A stretch of DNA of 15,179 nt from Saccoglossus kowalevskii (GCF_000003605.2 NW_003143829.1:900-16078); one strand, 5' to 3'; counted from the first letter of the stretch, positions 1 through 9,714 are shown. Program-made: numbers and translations. The notes: generated by a model not told the origin, from the letters alone.

Positions 1-950
1 CGAAACTTATGTGCAAAATGGTGAAATAATGATGCAAAGTGCGAAACTTGAGTGCAAAGTGGTGGAATAGTGATGCAAAGTGAAAAAACTAGACTGCAAA
101 GTTGTAGGAAAGTGGTGCAAAGTGCGAAACTTGAGTGGAAAGTGGTGGAATAGTGGTTAAAAGTTTGAAAATAAAGAGGAAAGAAGTGAAATAGTGGTGC
201 AAAGAGTGTAACTGGAGTGCAAAGTGGTGAAGAAGTGGTGCAAAGTGTGAAACTCAAGTGCAAAGTTGAGGAATAGAGATGCAAAGTGCGAAACCCGAGT
301 GCAAATTGATGGAATGGAGGTGCAAAGTGCAAAACTTGAGTGGAAAGTGGTGGAATAGTGGTGCAAAGTGCAAAACCTGAGTGCAAATTGATGGAATGGA
401 GGTGCAAAGTGCAAAACTTGAGTGGAAAGTGGTGGAATAGTGGTGCAAAGTGAAAAACTAGACTACAAAGTTGTAGGAAAGTGGTGCAAAGTGTGAAACT
501 AGAGTGCAAAGTAGTGAATAGTGATGCAAAGTGTGAAACTAGAGTGCAAACTTGTGGAGTACTGGTGCAAATTGTGAAACTACAGTGCAAACTAGTAAAA
601 TATTGGTGCAAAATGCGAAACTGTAGTGCAAGGTGGGTGAGTAGTGGTGCAAAGTGTGAATGTAGAGAGCAAAGTGATGGAATGGTGGTGCAAAGTGTGA
701 AACCAGAGTACTAATAACTGGAATAATGATGCAAAGAGAGAAACCAGAGTGCAAAGTAGTAGAATAGTGAAGCACAATGTGAAACTTGGGTGCAAAATGG
801 CAGAATAGTGATGCAAAGTGGGAAACTTGATTGCAAAGTGGCAGAATAATGGTGTGGTGCGGAACTAGGGTGTAAAGTAGTGGAATAGTGGTACACAATG
901 TGAAACTTGAGTGCAAAGTGGTGGAATAGTGATGCAACGTGTCAAGTCTG
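1..950. repeat. 41-bp tandem satellite, about 23 units
   Basis: The region is a head-to-tail array of a 41-bp unit reading roughly GTGGTGCAAAGTGTGAAAC, then TTGAGTGCAAAGTGGTGGAATA. Unit starts near 31, 72, 113, 154, 195 and 236 are 41 bp apart, and the register persists to about 929 with a 1-bp slip near 520. TGCAAAGTG occurs twice per unit, 20 to 21 bp apart, so each unit is a diverged dimer of a shorter repeat. The plus strand is very poor in C, a strong strand asymmetry. The array runs off the left edge, so its full length is unknown. Antisense reading frames stay open across it because the unit has few antisense stops. They give repetitive Phe/Ser/Thr/His peptides and are not genes. Confidence 0.95.
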
Positions 951-951
951 T

Positions 952-1133
952 GTCGTAGAACATTTGCAAAATTGCACGCAAAAAGTAATAAAGTTTCGTG
1001 AGAAGTCTGTGTTGCTACGTTTCAAGACTGTGACTATGTAAAAAGTACACAAGTGTCGTAGAAAGTTTGCGAAATTACACGCAAAGGGAAATAAAGTTTC
1101 ATGAGAAGTCTGTGTTGCTACGTGTCAAGACTG
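952..1133. repeat. 103-bp direct duplication flanking the satellite
   Basis: Two direct copies of about 80 bp start at 952 and 1055, both with GTCGTAGAA. Both continue through a CACGCAAA segment, an AATAAAGTTTC segment and GAAGTCTGTGTTGCTACGT to a CAAGACTG end. The CACGCAAA and GTGTCAAG words resemble satellite words, so this looks like a diverged higher-order relative of the 41-bp array. Confidence 0.8.
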
Positions 1134-1290
1134 ACAAATTACGCGCAAAGTTGGTAAAGTTACTTGTAGGCTAGTTATCTTTCGAGCCAAGCTGGTAACT
1201 TACGTAGAAAGTCCCGTGCAAAGTTAACAAAACTGGGTGCAAAGTCTGTAAAGTTACCTGGAAAGGCTGCAAGTTGGGTTCAAAATTGGT
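1134..1290. repeat. Decayed satellite-like remnants
   Basis: Irregularly spaced words such as GCGCAAAGTTGGTAAAGTTAC, GTGCAAAGTTAAC, GTGCAAAGTCTGTAAAGTTAC and TTCAAAATTGGTAACGTTAC recur every 20 to 40 bp. They look like eroded edge copies of the satellite subunit. Confidence 0.6.
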
Positions 1291-2550
1291 AACGTTACTG
1301 TCAATCGACTCTTAAATTCTGCTAAATATTGGCAAAAATTTCAATTCATCTCAAGCAACTCCTAGCCAAGAGAACGCTTGAATTAAACTTTGATATAAGG
1401 AACATTTAGGTCAAAATATAGCGATACAGAATTTGTTATTATGACATAATTGGTCTAGTGGAGACATGGTCACTGACGGCTATGAATGCTTCATGTGTAA
1501 ACCGATAAATACTAGGGGTAGGTCATCTGATGATATAATATTCTTTATAAAATAGAATTTCGATATCGTTGGTATTATCAGGTTAAAGTATCGAGATAAA
1601 AATATTTCATAATAAATTTGAAAACTTTCGATTTGTAGTTTGCGGTGAATTCAATGTCCACACAGACTTACTCAATGGCTACATTACTTCTATGTTGATC
1701 ATCTCTGTAACGGAATAAAGTGAGGTTGGTGTGTCAAATGCAATATTCGACCACATTGTTTCCAATTTTGATTATTAAAGTTAAGTAGAATGTCTACAAA
1801 GGTGAGTGCAAAGTTGGTCAATTTAGTAGGTAGGGTATGGGTAAGCAGCTCGCAACATACACAGTACATACATAGTTTTCTCCTCAACACGCCCGAGCTG
1901 ATTTTCGCTGTCATTGACAACACATACACAAGAAATAGACATATATGTAATGTTATGTCCACTAGAATTAAAATGAAGTGAAACTGGATAATAACGATTT
2001 TTCTGTCTAGTTTGACATAGATGCTTAGCAAACCGATCACCCAATCGACGAACTCAACTATATTCCGCCTTGGAACTAAAAAACCCCATGGAATTAACAA
2101 ACAGTTCAACTCATTTGTTGAGCTTACTACCTAAGGCGCGTTATTTGTTCTATTGTGGAATTTTTTTTTTTTTTGTGATTCTAATTTATAGTTCATGCGC
2201 GTTCTTACATTCCTATGTTCTACCTGTACATTTTAACATTTTCTTCTATGCTATCGATAAAGAGCCATTGCTCGAAACGTCTAGCTATTTTTAATAGTTA
2301 TTTAGAACTATGATTACCAAATATTATCTTCTATATATCATATTTATCAGTCCGAGCAGCGTTTATTAATTTATAAACTACTTCATTTGATGTATGGCAC
2401 CCTAACCACGCAAAAAGTATCATCCCAACTATTTTATAAATAAATTGTGAACACTGCAAACAAAATAGAGTACCGAAATTGAATGCGTAAATAAAAGTCT
2501 GATTTTAAAGTCGAACAAGTATGTCATATTGTACTTGCAACAATTGAAAG
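1291..2550. other. Non-coding stretch, no gene recognised
   Basis: No convincing exon, domain or RNA gene is visible. Reading frames of 60 to 136 codons on both strands have low-complexity translations and overlap each other. An isolated satellite-like monomer, AGTGCAAAGTTGGTCAATTTAG and flanks, sits at about 1805-1834, some 500 bp outside the array. A run of 14 T lies at 2161-2174. Confidence 0.6.
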
Positions 2551-2712
2551 TTAAAGGGGCACTTCCAGTTAAGCCTAATCTCACAACAAATTTACTTTCT
2601 GGATTAAAATTACAATGGATAACAAAAGACAGATTAACTTTGTAAACAACATGAACAATAGTGTCCCATGATTCTTTGGTGCAATCCATGGGATTGAGCG
2701 GTTCCCTTTTAA
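2551..2712. mobile_element. Weak candidate TTAA-flanked MITE
   Basis: TTAAAGGGGCACTTCC starts at 2551, and GGTTCCCTTTTAA ends at 2712. Read inward, both ends begin with TTAA followed by an AAGGG-type motif, which would suit a piggyBac-like non-autonomous element of about 160 bp. Beyond the first few bases the two ends match poorly, so this may be chance. An internal imperfect hairpin pairs TCCCATG (2664-2670) with CATGGGA (2687-2693). Confidence 0.22.
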
Positions 2713-3959
2713 ACAAAACAAAAAACACATATCATCGACATTTCGAATTCCCAACTACTACAGAGTGTATAGAGTTTTTCAAAAATAACGAATCACAAGT
2801 AATCAATGGTATACTTAAATCTTTGAATCATCTAACTTTGCGTGAACTTTTTAAGTAAGTGTTCAATTTGGTTGCGTGAAAGACATGCGCCTAACGTCTG
2901 CCACAAAAGATCGAACGATTTGAATTTGAGCTCGAATTTTAGAGATTATACAACTACAGATAATATTTTTATTTTACAAATATTAATACAAAAAGGGAAG
3001 CAGTCTATATTGTGCCGTCATTGATTTTGCTTTCCATAGGGTAAATATATTATTTCATAAATTAGGGAGTGAGGATTTTGGGGGCGGGGATGTTTAAAAT
3101 ACTTGATAATAACAATGCGTTACAAAACAATAGTATAACTGAATTATTTGTTTCAAGTATGTAATCTCTTCACATTGATTTTTTATTAACGATGGGTCAG
3201 CATGTGTTCAGTTTGTCAAATATTATACTTCTTATTTGCAGACAATTTAGTGACTATTGTCTCACTAGCACCCCAGTCCAAGCTGTCAAATAACAAACCA
3301 GTTATTCTAGGCTCATTCAGCATTGTCAATTTCAAACACCTCCAGCAATGAGGGCGCACTACATTTGACCAAAGTACAGCAATTTTATCACAAAAAAACA
3401 AACTCATTGAAAGAAAATAAACAAAGTTTGAACATGAATGGTCAGAGCATGTCAGAGATGCATTCCCTAAAAAACATAGCCTAACTAATACAACCTTGTC
3501 CATTGCGAACCAAGATTAAATAACAAATGTATGAATGGATAACAAAACAAACGAGGCAATATATTTTCTTTGCGTGTTGAGTATAATAGACCTGAAACAA
3601 TCATAACACTGGTATATTAACTTAGCATCTTTAAATAAATAAATTAATATTCATCTTCCTCAAATATCAATACATGTACTGTATTATTCACAATGTTCCT
3701 CTCATAGAATAATACAAAAAATGTTCTTATATTCTGATAATTGCATTTGCAAGTTACAGCAAAATTGAACTTGGTTGACATTTCATAGCGAGTAATAAGA
3801 TTCATAATCAGATAAAAACAATTTGACAAGAGGACAATTTTAAGGGAAATTTCTAGAAAAATATACATAAACATATACCACTATCGAACTTGGCCAAGAC
3901 CCCAAATTGGTTAAGATCCAAGTTTGAAAGAAATTGGATAACAAGTGTTTGAGTTATTG
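2713..3959. other. Non-coding stretch, no gene recognised
   Basis: AT-rich sequence without a supportable exon. Short open frames exist on both strands, for example a 95-codon minus-strand frame over 3216-3503, but they show no domain, no splice context and no composition shift. A GAGGGCGC word lies near 3350. Confidence 0.55.
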
Positions 3960-3967
3960 TAACAACA

Positions 3968-4040
3968 ACAAAGTTTTACATCGATAACAATTTTCCCCTT
4001 GTATACTTTGCATTACATCTACAATGATATAGACAAAGTA
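3968..4040. repeat. Dispersed repeat segment shared with 13662-13737
   Basis: The stretch around AACAATTTTCCCCTTGTATAC, then TTTGCATTACATC, ATGATATAGAC and AAAGTAAC aligns with 13662-13737, which reads AACATTTTCCCCTCATAAAC and then similar words. In both places family B hairpin units follow within a few hundred bases to the right. It is probably one module of a larger dispersed element. Confidence 0.6.
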
Positions 4041-4042
4041 AC

Positions 4043-4140
4043 AAAATGGCCCCCAGTCAGCCATTTTAATTTTGATATGACAATCAAGTGACGTGTATCA
4101 AGGTCCCATGAATTTCAATGAATATACCAAGTTTGAACAA
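4043..4140. repeat. Family B hairpin repeat unit, interrupted copy
   Basis: The unit opens with AAAATGGCCCCCAGTCAGCC followed by ATTTT, an inverted repeat. It then has TGACGTGTATCAAGGT and ACCAAGTTTGAAC. It aligns closely over about 98 bp with 14339-14437. At 4140 the match breaks where the compound element begins, and it resumes after 4825. Confidence 0.85.
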
Positions 4141-4825
4141 GCAGCCTCTCGGCTGAGATAGCTCCACTGTTAGCAAGACACATTTCAATTAAAGAACTGA
4201 AGATATCATTAGAAAATGAACAATATGTATAGTATGTATAGCAATCGGACTTGCTGTTTTCAACAAGAATTCAAAAATATCACTTTTTACCAAAAATGAC
4301 ATAAATATTCATCAAAATTAGATAATTGAAGATATCATCACAAAATAAACAAATCTGAGAGAGGTCCACATGTAGTACCTATATATGTAATATCAAAGCA
4401 ATTGGACTTGCTGTTTTCAACAAGAAGTCAAAAATATCACTTTTTACCAAAAATGACAAAAATATTCACCAAAATTAGAGAATTGAAGATATCATCACAA
4501 AATGAACAAATCTGAGAAAGGTCCACATGTAGTACCTATATATGTAATATCAAAGCAATTGGAATTTTGGTTTTTAACTAGAAGTCGAAAATATCACTTT
4601 TTACCAAAAATTACAAAAATATTCACCAAAATTAGAGAATTGAAGATATCATCATGAAATGAACAAATCTAAGAGAGGTCCACCCTAGGTACATACACAC
4701 CAAGTACCAGAGCATTCAGGCTTGTAGTTTTCAAGAAGTCGAAAAAGGAAAACATTGACACGGACGACGACGGACAATCACTCATATGATAAACTCCGCT
4801 CGACAAAGTCGACAGCGGAGCTAAA
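4141..4825. mobile_element. Helentron/HINE-like non-autonomous element, copy 1
   Basis: The parts, in order, are a left end with GAGATAGCTCCACTGTTAGC, about four core repeat units, a GACACGGACGACGACGGAC segment, and a right-end hairpin. The hairpin pairs CTCCGCTCGAC with GTCGACAGCGGAG and is followed by CTAAAA. The left-end TAGCTCCACTGT and the right-end AGCGGAGCTA are inverted to each other. Known HINEs and pearl-type elements combine a subterminal inverted repeat, tandem core repeats of about 150 bp, a short microsatellite and a 3' hairpin, and insert without a clear target duplication. This element fits that pattern. A TIR MITE of another class remains possible, and no transposase or helicase is encoded. 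Confidence 0.7.
4199..4720. repeat. 157-bp core tandem repeats inside copy 1
   Basis: GAAGATATCAT marks the units at 4199, 4328, 4485 and 4642. The last two spacings are exactly 157 bp. The first is 129 bp because that unit lacks about 28 bp around the GAGGTCCACATGTAGTACC segment. Units share ATATCACTTTTTACCAAAAA and CACCAAAATTAGA. The middle units are the most similar to each other, as expected from recent unequal exchange or replication slippage. Confidence 0.92.
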
Positions 4826-5330
4826 AAAGTCAGTCTATGTATGACTGATTCAGGATTGAAAAAAAATGATGATTATGATGAATATTTAAAAAACTGCACT
4901 TGAGGCATCTTTAATCAAAATCACCAAATGTGTATATGTGTGACTTGATGTATGATGCATACCGGCATATAAAGTTTCAACAGTCAGGGGCTGTCAGAGA
5001 TATAGTTCTGGAGCAGCATTCATTAAAATAAAATGACCGCCACTTAGCCATTTTTAATGTTTGAATGGGATTGGTAACACACAACTACGATCCAGATCTG
5101 GAATTGCAGAAATGTATGATTTTTTTTGAATTTTTAACATTAATACATTTGGCAATTTTGAATTGATTATAAAATAATGCACATGCGACATGATGTATGA
5201 CATATATAAAGTTTAAACATGATAGTCAGACATATGGCCAATCAATCGATACACATACAAGATTCGGTTCTGGAATGACAGAAATGCTTGGTTTTGATTT
5301 AGAAAAAAAGAGCTGCAAAGTTCTCATTTT
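4826..5330. repeat. Family B repeat, continuation after the insertion
   Basis: After the element, AAGTCAGTCTATGTATGACTG resembles AAGTCCATTCATAAATGGTTG at 14438-14458, so the interrupted family B unit resumes here. Further recognisable words are TGATGTATGATGCATACCGGC, TATAAAGTTTCAAC, AGAGATATAGTTCTGGA, GCATTCATTAAAA, and AAATGACCGCCACTTAGCCA followed by TTTTTAAT. A second, more decayed unit continues to about 5300. Confidence 0.65.
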
Positions 5331-5446
5331 TGGATTTTGTCCGAATGGATAGTAATATATTGTGGATAAGTACAAGAAGTGGAGAGAAAGAAAGCCGTAA
5401 ACACTATTAAATCGCTACCCATCAATTCAATTTTACTTTCATTACT

Positions 5447-5464
5447 CTGGTATTTATATACCAG
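5447..5464. repeat. Short perfect-arm hairpin
   Basis: CTGGTAT and ATACCAG are separated by four bases. The looser outer words ACTCT and AGAGT extend the dyad. It lies in otherwise featureless sequence between the family B block and the second compound element. Confidence 0.5.
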
Positions 5465-5503
5465 ATATAGAGTAAACATGGCCAGAATATAATACAAAAT
5501 AAT

Positions 5504-5988
5504 AACAAGCAGCACTAGCCTGTCGACTGAGATAGCTCCGCTGTTGGCAATGCACATTTCCATTTAAGAACTGAAAACATCATTAGAAAATGAACAATAT
5601 GTATAGTATCAATACAATGGAACTTGCTGTTTTCAAAATATGAAAATAACACTTACCAAAAATATTGATCACAAAATGAACAAACCTGAGAGAGGTCTGC
5701 CTGAGGTATCTATATGTATAGCATCAAAGCAACCAGACTTGCGGTTTTTAACAAGAAGTCAAAAATATCACTATTTACCAAAAACATTCATCAAAATTAG
5801 ATTATTAAAGATATCATCACGAAGTGAGCAAATCTGAGAGGTCTACCTGTAGTACATATACACCAAGTATCAAAACAATAAACTCTTGTAATTTTTAAAA
5901 AGTCGAAAAAGTAAAAAGTTGACATGGACGGTGGCGGACACTCACTCTTATGATAAGCTCCGCTCGACTAAGTAAAGAGTGGAGCTAA
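5504..5988. mobile_element. Helentron/HINE-like non-autonomous element, copy 2
   Basis: This is the same architecture as 4141-4825 and the same orientation. The left end has AACAAGCAGC and GAGATAGCTCCGCTGTTGGC. About two and a half diverged core units follow (GAAAATGAACAATATGTATAG, then ATATCACTATTTACCAAAAA). A GACATGGACGGTGGCGGACAC segment comes next, and then the right end with AAGCTCCGCTCGACTAAG and GTGGAGCTA. The right hairpin is eroded relative to copy 1 and the core repeats are more diverged, so this copy is probably older. The short open frame at 5640-5837 is repeat sequence, not a gene. Confidence 0.68.
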
Positions 5989-7456
5989 TAAATGACTAAT
6001 TCTGGTCTCCTGTGAGAAATCAGAACTCAGTTTAAAGGCAAGTTGAATGTTCTCAGGGTAAGTTTTATTTTGACAAAATCTATTGGCATGACCTACTTGC
6101 TCACAATAAAACTATTCACAAAGGCAATATTCTCCATCAAAAATCATGATGTCACTATGTTGGTATTTGGAGAGAGTGAGACTATGAAATATACATATGT
6201 ATCAACCAATGGACTATGCATACAAATACACCATTGGATTTTAGACATATGGTGAACATATTATACAAGACAAAAAGATAAATTATAACCTTTTTTTTTA
6301 TTATATTAAATTGACTATATGGAAGATGAAGACTGAGCAAAGAAATCCATACAAAGAATGAAGTTGATATAATGAAATAATAATACAAACTATGCAAATC
6401 AAAGATTTAGTAAGTTAAGTTTTAGATGAAATGTACAATATTGATGAGAAAAGAAATACATTAATATTGATTAAATTGAATTACTTCAGCCATCTACACT
6501 ACTGAGTGTCTGGCTGTAGAGTTGTCTGTACTTAATTACAAGGCATAAACATTTAACATTTTTTTTACCATAATTTGCACTTATAAATGTAATACCATAA
6601 CTATATAAGGATATGGCATAGACTGTATGCATGATTAATATGTAGAAAATTTGGACATTCTCAAGTTTTAGTACCGGTAATCAATAAATTTATTTTAAGT
6701 GGCTCATAAACAAAATCTCATCCCATTGAAAAATTATTTATAGTAGGCTACACACATTGCTTACTTGACATATTTGTAGAGATACTTTTACAATAAAAAA
6801 ATCCTCTTTAAAAAAGTGAAATCAACATCAATGATAAAATTGTTGCCACTACTGTCACTATGCTTGAACTTTGAACAGTAAACAGCAGAATTAATGAGGA
6901 TAGCAGCATCACAATTGTAGGGTCATATCGCAAGTACCGGTAGCTTCACTGCCAAAGATTTTGCTTTTGTGTATAGCATAATTACTAATGTATACATTGC
7001 ATATGTTTACCAATGGATACGCTGTACATGTACCTGTTTGGATTTTCCATATTGGACATTGTTTTATATTACCGGTATATTCTATAAAGCTGAATACATC
7101 TGGTAAGAAACACATGACATACAGGGTAACATTATAAACATAATTACAAGCAATGATTCCAACCATAATGAAATTAAAATCAACATAGAAATGACACAGA
7201 TTCACTGTATGGCTACTGCACATATGTGATAAGAAATTAAAAACCCATAAAATAAAATTAGTTTTTTAAGTAAATATCAATAAATCAAATGTTTGGAAAC
7301 AACCAAAATTTAAAATTTACAAAAATGTCAAAATGGGTATATTGTCAAAACAGTTAACAGAAATACCTCAGCTACAGATAAAGTGAAATTCAGCAATTTT
7401 AAAGATGAGAATGATTACTCACAATCTGAATAAAATCAGGAGGCGACTCTGGTTGA
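5989..7456. other. Non-coding stretch, no gene recognised
   Basis: AT-rich sequence with no supportable exon. Open frames of 70 to 104 codons (for example 6043-6255 plus and 6909-7223 minus) have unremarkable, compositionally biased translations. Three TACCGGTA palindromes occur here at 6672, 6935 and 7070. Confidence 0.55.
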
Positions 7457-7613
7457 TTTTAACCTTTTCAACACCAGTTCCATCTTTTCATGATAAATTC
7501 ACAGAAGATTGAGACATAAAATAGCCAAATTATTTCGAGTAAAAACTAAAAGTTGTCTTAAATTTTATCTGTTGGAGTTTGGGCGAAAAAGTCTGGTGGT
7601 GAAAAGGTTGAAA
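7457..7613. mobile_element. Small MITE with 17-bp terminal inverted repeats
   Basis: AACCTTTTCAACACCAG at 7461-7477 is inverted at 7593-7609 as CTGGTGGTGAAAAGGTT, with 16 of 17 positions matching. The element is about 150 bp with an AT-rich interior and no coding capacity. The exact ends and target duplication are unclear, so I do not assign a superfamily. Confidence 0.65.
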
Positions 7614-7676
7614 TAAAAATGTGGTAAAGAATGCATCTATAACTGACCAAATACCCATACTAATTTTCTTCAGATA

Positions 7677-7765
7677 TCATAATCAACCAATCAGCACTCT
7701 GGTTACAGTTTTCAAGATCTCATAATAAACAGCCTATCAGCATTCTGGTTACAATTTTCCAGAGT
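7677..7765. repeat. Tandem duplication of about 46 bp
   Basis: TCATAATCAACCAATCAGCAC, TCTGGTTACAGTTTTCAAG is followed directly by TCATAATAAACAGCCTATCAG, CATTCTGGTTACAATTTTCCAG. The offset is 43 bp on the left and 46 bp after a small indel. The first copy contains CCAATCAGC, a good CCAAT-box match, which is not preserved in the second. Confidence 0.75.
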
Positions 7766-7910
7766 GACAGGCAGTCCATGATTGTTCCAGGTAGATCAAT
7801 ACCTTGCTGATATGATCACAGTTACACGCTATATGCCTCTTAACTATTGCAGATATAACTGAGAAATAACCAAAGCAAACAAAACAACCTGCACTTAACA
7901 TTGTACATCT

Positions 7911-7956
7911 ATAGAGAATGGTGATTTTGCACTAGTGCAGTCGCAGCATTCTCTAT
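7911..7956. repeat. Nested palindrome
   Basis: Perfect 10-bp arms ATAGAGAATG (7911-7920) and CATTCTCTAT (7947-7956) enclose a perfect 12-bp palindrome, TGCACTAGTGCA (7928-7939). The structure could fold as a hairpin with an inner stem or mark a very short inverted-repeat element. Confidence 0.75.
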
Positions 7957-9683
7957 TCTTGTCGATTTTTATTTTTTCACTTGAATTAAATGAATTACAT
8001 TTCTATAATTTATTTGAAATTTACTACATTTTTATTTCACTTATGTAACCCAAAATGGTAAGATGTCCATCAATCTAAACAAAGCCCTTCCCAGAACAAC
8101 ATGGTTTGCATAGATAATTGGTCAGGTGTAGATGTGGGTGGGTGGCAACTGACTAAGTACCTACATTTTGATTTTAATTAGAATGTGTCACTCATGAAAC
8201 AAAACACATTTCCAAAAGTCCAATGTTTGAAAACAAATTTGCATACCGGTATTTTAAGCAAGTATATAAATGAGAAAACTATATAAACGCAAGGCAAGTT
8301 TTGTCACACTCACTGCATTAAGATGTACAGAATTAATTATATGGATGTACTATTGTTCATTTTAATTAAGTACAAGGCAGACATTGAATCCAACCTGCAG
8401 AAATCTAGTGCTCCCTATAAGAGCTACCCACAATGCAATGGGATGGGTCATGACAACCTACAAAGATCTTTGAATAAAAACACTAAACAAAAAAACCTCC
8501 CAAAAAATGGTGAGCAAAGTTAAGTAAACATAACCGAGAATAGATTTTAACAAAAAAATAACTTTTATATAACAATTTCCATATTTCTGGATGAGGATAA
8601 ATTAATCTTATATGAATGTAGTTTTAAAATAAAAAACACTAAAAAAAATTTGTTGATAGGTGTACTATGAGTTACTATTTACCCAATCCCTACCAGTATA
8701 TTGACTATTAGTTTGTAACTTCAAATTATCTTTCTTTAGCTTGTTGAATTTATGTATCAAGTGTTCTAGCAATTATCCACACTAATTTTTGTGTTTGTGT
8801 TCTACAAGAAAAATATTTTACTAAGAAATCTAGAGCCGTAATAGAAATTGATTAACTCTTTAGTAGTGCAATTTGTCACTTTGTTTTAAACATTCAAGAT
8901 GGTTAAAAGTAGAGCAAACCATAGTTCTTATATGACTTATCTGCATAAACTGACAAGATTTTAAAAGTCACTGTGATTAATAAAATGTGTGATTTCCAAA
9001 GAGTTTTCATATGCTTGAAACATGAGATATTTAACGTGAATTAATACTCAAATATTTCTGATTCTGGGGTTTACATGTAATAGTTAATAGTCACATTGTT
9101 TTACAAGATTTTTGTCAAAATTTTCAAAGAAACAAAAGAAAAATAAGTTTCCATGCAAAGATCATATTCAATGACCAGAAACTTGTCTTCTTTTCTTCTG
9201 AACCAAAACTAAAAATATCCAAACTGAAATGTGAAACTTCTGCAAGAGGATAAATTATGAAGTATAATTTAGGACTTGTTCAGAAACTGTAAAATTGATT
9301 TTGATAAACAGCCCATTCAGTATTTACACATTTCAACCATGGACAATCAAGACATACAGATGTTACAGATTGTCCCTCACTCACGGAGTGAAAATACAAC
9401 AAGTCACCCTAACTCTAAGTTGCATACAAGAAAACAATGATTACTGACTGAAATTGACTCTGATAAGTTGAATAGAAAACCACACAGACAATGTAAAGAC
9501 AAGTAACATTCCAATTCACTATTAGATTAGATTTGTGCAAAAGCAGTGTTCTCCCCAGAGAAAAAAAAGTGACTAATGTGCTTCGTTTTTAGTTTAGATA
9601 CTCAGTTTAGTATTAATAAAATAATTAATAGTTCTTTAAAAAAAATTGTAACATTATATTAAAAGCTGTTTCAATATACCTTA
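7957..9683. other. Non-coding stretch, no gene recognised
   Basis: No exon or RNA gene could be supported. The 66-codon plus-strand frame at 8323-8523 has no recognisable domain. Several minus-strand AATAAA words (for example at 8031-8036) could serve as distal poly(A) signals if the CRK 3' UTR is long, but nothing singles one out. Confidence 0.5.
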
Positions 9684-9714
9684 CCCCCCCCCCCCCCCCG
9701 CAAAAAAAAAAAAA
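9684..9714. repeat. C16 and A13 homopolymer pair
   Basis: Sixteen C (9684-9699) are followed by GC and thirteen A (9702-9714). The minus strand therefore reads T13, GC, G16. It is prone to length variation and sequencing error. If the CRK 3' UTR reaches this far, the transcript would carry the G-run. Confidence 0.9.

Larger units (their letters stand above)
6672..8251. other. Four TACCGGTA octamer palindromes
   Basis: Perfect TACCGGTA lies at 6672-6679, 6935-6942, 7070-7077 and 8244-8251. Near matches TACCGGC occur at about 4963 and 9953. Such a CpG-containing octamer is unexpected in AT-rich DNA at this density. Its function is unknown; it could be a dispersed-repeat remnant or a protein-binding word. 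Confidence 0.7.

Noticed and set aside
157-937. Minus-strand open frames giving Phe/Ser/His/Thr-rich repeated peptides
   Set aside because: They are translations of the 41-bp satellite. Because 41 is not a multiple of 3, successive units are read in all three frames, and each is nearly stop-free.
1-950. CRISPR-like array
   Set aside because: Units are contiguous with no unique spacers, and the setting is eukaryotic.
2429-2728. 99-codon minus-strand frame
   Set aside because: No recognisable domain or splice context, and it overlaps a possible MITE; length is within chance for AT-rich DNA with some GC patches.
3216-3503. Possible exon or 95-codon minus frame, and a plus-strand TTTGCAG acceptor-like site at about 3235-3241
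   Set aside because: The plus-strand frame after the acceptor stops within about 16 codons and no upstream exon could be matched.
8323-8523. 66-codon plus-strand frame
   Set aside because: Low-complexity Lys/Asn-rich sequence without homology I can recognise; no supporting splice or start context.
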